DNA of 9,911 bases from Gammaproteobacteria bacterium (lineage in GTDB: Bacteria > Pseudomonadota > Gammaproteobacteria > Tenderiales > Tenderiaceae), in the NCBI GenBank assembly GCA_024276775.1, contig JAJRWO010000174.1, positions 1 to 9,911 of the forward strand, in the 5' to 3' direction. This document shows, piece by piece, positions 7,469 through 9,911 of this stretch; within the stretch, counting starts at the first letter, position 1, and every line of letters begins with the position of its first letter. The notes below the pieces were generated by a model. The model had not been told where the DNA came from and did no database searches. It saw only the letters and a program-made list of their open reading frames with translations. The position numbers and the translations under genes were made by a program.

Positions 7469-8309
7469 TGCGGTGAGCAAAATCAACAGCATTGCCAGCA
7501 TTTTGGCACATGCCAAAACCAAAATCGATGCCATTGACGCTGAAGCACTGCTGGCGCACATATTAGAAAAAGATCGGAGTTACTTTCGCACTTGGCCCGA
7601 GCGAGAAATCGAAAAATGTCCTCTCAAGCAGTTCCAGCAATTAGTCAATCGCCGCGTCAATGGCGAGCCGCTGGCCTACCTGACCGGCTGGCGTGAATTC
7701 TGGTCACTATTATTACAGGTTAGCCCCGCCACCCTGATTCCGCGCCCGGAAACCGAACAACTAGTAGAGCAAGCATTGAACAGGATTCCAACAGAGGCTC
7801 ATTGGCACATCGCCGACCTTGGCACCGGCTCTGGCGCCATCGCCCTGGCCATTGCCAGCGAACGACCCAACTGCCATGTCGTTGCCACCGACATTAGCGC
7901 AGACGCCTTGGCCGTTGCCCAAGCCAACGCCCAGCGGCTCGACATTAACAACATAACATTCCGCCAAGGCAATTGGCACACAGCACTCAATACTGAAAAG
8001 CAATTTCAGCTGATTGCTTCCAATCCACCCTATATTGATGCCAATGACAAGCATCTGCAACACGATGGCCTGCCGCACGAACCACAAAATGCCCTGACAC
8101 CCGGCAGCGACGGCTTAACAGCCATCCGTATCATCATCAAGCAAATGAAAAATCATCTTTGCCAGCCCGGCTGGATACTGCTGGAGCATGGCTATAATCA
8201 AGGCCAGGCAGTGCGTGACCTTTTAAATCAACAAAATTACAGCGAAACTCACACCCTAAAAGATCCCGGCAATAATGAACGCCTGAGTATCGCCAGAAAA
8301 ATCAGCTAA
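7461..8309 (+). CDS. prmC: Release factor glutamine N5-methyltransferase
   Basis: Transfers a methyl group from S-adenosylmethionine to the GGQ glutamine of RF1 and RF2, raising termination efficiency. The product has 282 residues from ATG 7461. A helical N-terminal domain is followed by GEPLAYLTGWREFW (68-81) and SPATLIPRPETEQLVEQAL (88-106), then the SAM-binding motif DLGTGSGAIALA (119-130) and the catalytic-site NPPY (188-191). A C-terminal LLEHGYNQG is also conserved. The start is not certain: GTG 7458, ATG 7461 and GTG 7473 are all in frame, and none has a strong ribosome site. ATG 7461 overlaps the prfA end by 8 nt and keeps the normal N-terminal length. Linkage to its substrate gene prfA is the usual arrangement. 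Confidence 0.96.
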   Translation: MDNAVSKINSIASILAHAKTKIDAIDAEALLAHILEKDRSYFRTWPEREIEKCPLKQFQQLVNRRVNGEPLAYLTGWREFWSLLLQVSPATLIPRPETEQLVEQALNRIPTEAHWHIADLGTGSGAIALAIASERPNCHVVATDISADALAVAQANAQRLDINNITFRQGNWHTALNTEKQFQLIASNPPYIDANDKHLQHDGLPHEPQNALTPGSDGLTAIRIIIKQMKNHLCQPGWILLEHGYNQGQAVRDLLNQQNYSETHTLKDPGNNERLSIARKIS

Positions 8310-8371
8310 CCCACAAGTCGCCACGTTAGCATTAACCACAAAATTCAAAAAAGAAAAAATAAAGAAAGAAT

Positions 8372-8779
8372 ATGGACATACTTAAACTCCCCAGGCCTTT
8401 GGTTAATAACATCCTGACTCAGGCACAACACTCGCCAGAGAATGAAATCTGCGGCCTGATTGGCGGCCACAACCATATTGGCCAACATTGCTATCCCATC
8501 AATAATGCTGCCACCGATCAACGCCATCGTTACCAAATTAATCCCAAGGAACAAATCGATGCCATGCGGAAAATGCGTGAAAATAATGAGCAACTCATCG
8601 CCATCTATCACTCACATCCACATACCCCGGCACGACCATCCCACACCGACCTCAACGAGGCAGAATACCCTGAAGCCGCTTATTTGATTGTGTCGCTTAA
8701 CACAGTGGGTGTGTTAGAAATAACAGCCTTTCGCATCAAAGATAAACAGGCCTATGCGATAACCCTTGAACTGACATAA
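8372..8779 (+). CDS. JAMM/MPN-domain (M67 family) metalloprotease
   Basis: Small 135-residue single-domain protein carrying the JAMM zinc-isopeptidase motif: Glu25 in ENEICGLIGG, His80 and His82 in YHSHPHTPARPS, Ser90 and Asp93. All expected ligands and the catalytic Glu are present, so it should be active. Bacterial relatives cleave C-terminal peptide or isopeptide bonds of ubiquitin-like sulfur-carrier proteins, as Mec does to CysO in mycobacteria; the substrate here is not evident. It has no signal peptide or membrane segment, so it is probably cytosolic. It lies 62 nt after prmC, behind a purine-rich leader (8346-8371) lacking a classical ribosome site. In related gammaproteobacteria a MoeB/ThiF-type E1-like gene often sits beside prmC or such a protease; none is present in this window. 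Domain assignment is firm, role inferred. Confidence 0.88.
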   Translation: MDILKLPRPLVNNILTQAQHSPENEICGLIGGHNHIGQHCYPINNAATDQRHRYQINPKEQIDAMRKMRENNEQLIAIYHSHPHTPARPSHTDLNEAEYPEAAYLIVSLNTVGVLEITAFRIKDKQAYAITLELT

Positions 8780-8788
8780 AAGCCCACC

Positions 8789-8875
8789 GGCGGCGATCAG
8801 AACATCCAAATAAAAACCAGATCAGGGCACCATTTGTAAATACTATATAATTTCCATTCCTGATGTGTCGCCGCC
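8789..8875. repeat. Interrupted inverted repeat in the gap before the M50B-like gene
   Basis: GGCGGCGA at 8789-8796 is the exact reverse complement of TCGCCGCC at 8868-8875. Just inside, ACATC (8802-8806) pairs with GATGT (8862-8866), or alternatively ATCAGG (8821-8826) pairs with CCTGAT (8859-8864). The AT-rich centre includes TATAAT at 8846-8851, but no matching -35 box is placed correctly. No T-run follows the right arm. The span of 87 bp could be a small folded RNA, a degenerate mobile-element remnant or chance; no clear target-site duplication flanks it. The rest of the gap (8780-8931) shows nothing else I can support apart from the ribosome site of the next gene. Confidence 0.45.
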
Positions 8876-8931
8876 AACCATAAGTTGTTCCGTACTGATA
8901 AAATATCAAGCGTTCACTAAAAGGTCATGTT

Positions 8932-9588
8932 ATGAGTGCCAGGCTCCATTTTATTTTTCTCTTTTTTATAGCGATAGCTGTTTCTTTTGTTCCCGCTCTG
9001 CATTGGCCATTTAACTGGCTGGCAACATACTTCCACGAATTGAGCCATGGTTTAGCTGCTTTGTTGACCGGTGGAAATATTGAATACATTGAACTTCACC
9101 TTCAAGGGTCTGGTTTATGCGTGACGACTGGTGGCTGGCAAATAGCGATTGCTTTTGCGGGTTATTTTGGTGCGATATTCTGGGGTGTTGCTATTTATAA
9201 AGCAGTCGCCGTGATAGACATTAAAACGTCTCGATTATTAGTCGGCGCACTATTAGCCACTCTATTGATAACCGCTATATTATGGGTTAAAGATATAACA
9301 ACATTTATAATTATAACAATCATTTTTATAGTATTTTGTGGAATTCTAAAATATGGCCATGGCCTTTTATTGAAAACAATAATGCAATTTTCAGGTTTGT
9401 ATGTGTTAAGTGATGCCGCTCGCTCCCCCTTCGCTTTGCTTGATGGACAAGCCAAAGGGGATGGTGCTAGCCTTGCAACATTAACCTGGATACCCGAGAT
9501 AATATGGATTTCTTGTTGGATGTTAGTGTCTGTTATTGGGTTTTGGATGGTTTGGCCGGCAAAGGGCGAAAAAGAAACTCATTCATAA
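8932..9588 (+). CDS. M50B-like integral-membrane metalloprotease
   Basis: 218-residue hydrophobic protein resembling the peptidase M50B-like family (site-2-protease relatives), which are predicted to cut substrates within or near the membrane. An N-terminal transmembrane segment (about 5-24) precedes the zinc motif HELSH (His35, Glu36, His39) in FHELSHGLAALLTGG. Further hydrophobic stretches lie at about 68-92, 102-117, 122-139 and 186-208. The C-terminal LSDAARSPFALLDGQAKGDG and SLATLTWIPEIIW match the family pattern; Asp161, Asp171 (in an LDG) or Asp178 could be the third zinc ligand. AAAAGG lies 7 nt before ATG 8932, a good ribosome site. The gene is visibly richer in A and T (many ATA, TTA and ATT codons) than hemA or prfA and lies outside the conserved cluster, suggesting a different history. 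Substrate is unknown. Confidence 0.8.
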   Translation: MSARLHFIFLFFIAIAVSFVPALHWPFNWLATYFHELSHGLAALLTGGNIEYIELHLQGSGLCVTTGGWQIAIAFAGYFGAIFWGVAIYKAVAVIDIKTSRLLVGALLATLLITAILWVKDITTFIIITIIFIVFCGILKYGHGLLLKTIMQFSGLYVLSDAARSPFALLDGQAKGDGASLATLTWIPEIIWISCWMLVSVIGFWMVWPAKGEKETHS

Positions 9589-9602
9589 AAAACCCAGCGC
9601 CT

Positions 9603-9911
9603 CTAGATGAGCAGGCTCAGCATCATGATCATGAGCAATGCCATCACTCGTTCCGGTTTTTTCAAGTAACGCGTTGAGGCAAGGAACTGAGGGTCTTTAA
9701 GGAAGCGGAAACCGCGTTCAACGCTTTGTTGATCTTGTTTGTAGCGGCGCTTTAACACTTCTTCATCCAGTTCGGTGTTATCCTGCTGATTGGCTGCTAA
9801 AATAAAGCAGCTTTTCCGCCTTAGCCTAATACTTCTTTCCTCATATTGTAGACGCAATCCCGCTCTCTATTTTCCAAACAAAATAATCCGGCTCAGCCTC
9901 TTTTGCTGGAC
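9603..9911 (-). pseudogene. IS1634-like transposase remnant, frameshifted and truncated
   Basis: On the minus strand, two frames together spell the C-terminal part of a DDE transposase of the IS1634 type. From 9909 to 9844 the frame reads 22 codons, including EPDYFVWKIESGIAST, then hits TGA at 9843-9841. The continuation EERSIRLRRKSCFILAANQQ lies in another frame, consistent with one extra base near 9843. This second frame carries YKQDQQSVERGFRFLKDP, containing the conserved E of the catalytic triad, and LKKPERVMALLMIMMLSLLI, then stops at TAG 9603-9605. Intact relatives continue past this leucine-rich segment, so the C-terminal end also seems lost. An apparent TTG-started frame at 9857 is therefore not a gene start. 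The N-terminal part would lie beyond the window edge. No terminal inverted repeat is visible. Family assignment is by motif memory. Confidence 0.85.

Noticed and set aside
9589..9625. Possible intrinsic terminator of the transposase remnant (minus-strand GGCGCTGGG followed by six T)
   Set aside because: Only about four base pairs can form before the T-run, too weak to call.

Overview
The window looks like a chromosomal segment of a gammaproteobacterium. The evidence is the gene order: a TPR lipoprotein, lolB, ispE, tRNA-Gln, prs and rplY run on the minus strand, and hemA, prfA and prmC run divergently on the plus strand. This arrangement is familiar from Pseudomonas and related gammaproteobacteria. 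I cannot name the genus from sequence alone.

Minus strand (about 1-4944): a tightly packed cluster reads leftward. It begins with a TPR-repeat lipoprotein. This overlaps lolB (outer-membrane lipoprotein receptor), which overlaps ispE (isoprenoid kinase). tRNA-Gln(UUG) starts 5 nt after the ispE stop, followed by prs (PRPP synthetase). After a 109-nt leader comes rplY (ribosomal protein L25, CTC type), which runs off the left edge. The overlaps and short gaps suggest one transcript or a few coupled ones.

Divergent control region (4945-5120): 176 bp separate the TPR gene from hemA. It holds a weak promoter candidate in each direction. The minus-strand candidate coincides with a 30-nt imperfect inverted repeat.

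Plus strand (5121-8779): hemA (first committed step of C5-pathway tetrapyrrole synthesis), prfA (release factor 1) and prmC (methyltransferase that modifies the release-factor GGQ loop) follow with a 5-nt gap and then an overlap. A small JAMM/M67 metalloprotease comes next, in a position where related genomes often carry a MoeB/ThiF-type gene.

Right end (8780-9911): the conserved locus gives way to accessory DNA. A 152-nt gap contains an interrupted inverted repeat. It is followed by an AT-richer gene for an M50B-like membrane metalloprotease, then by the frameshifted, truncated remains of an IS1634-like transposase on the minus strand, which continue past the window edge.

Most of the window is ordinary housekeeping sequence. 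The features worth a second look are the right-hand accessory end, the orphan JAMM protease and a few structured intergenic elements. I see no convincing undescribed multi-gene system.
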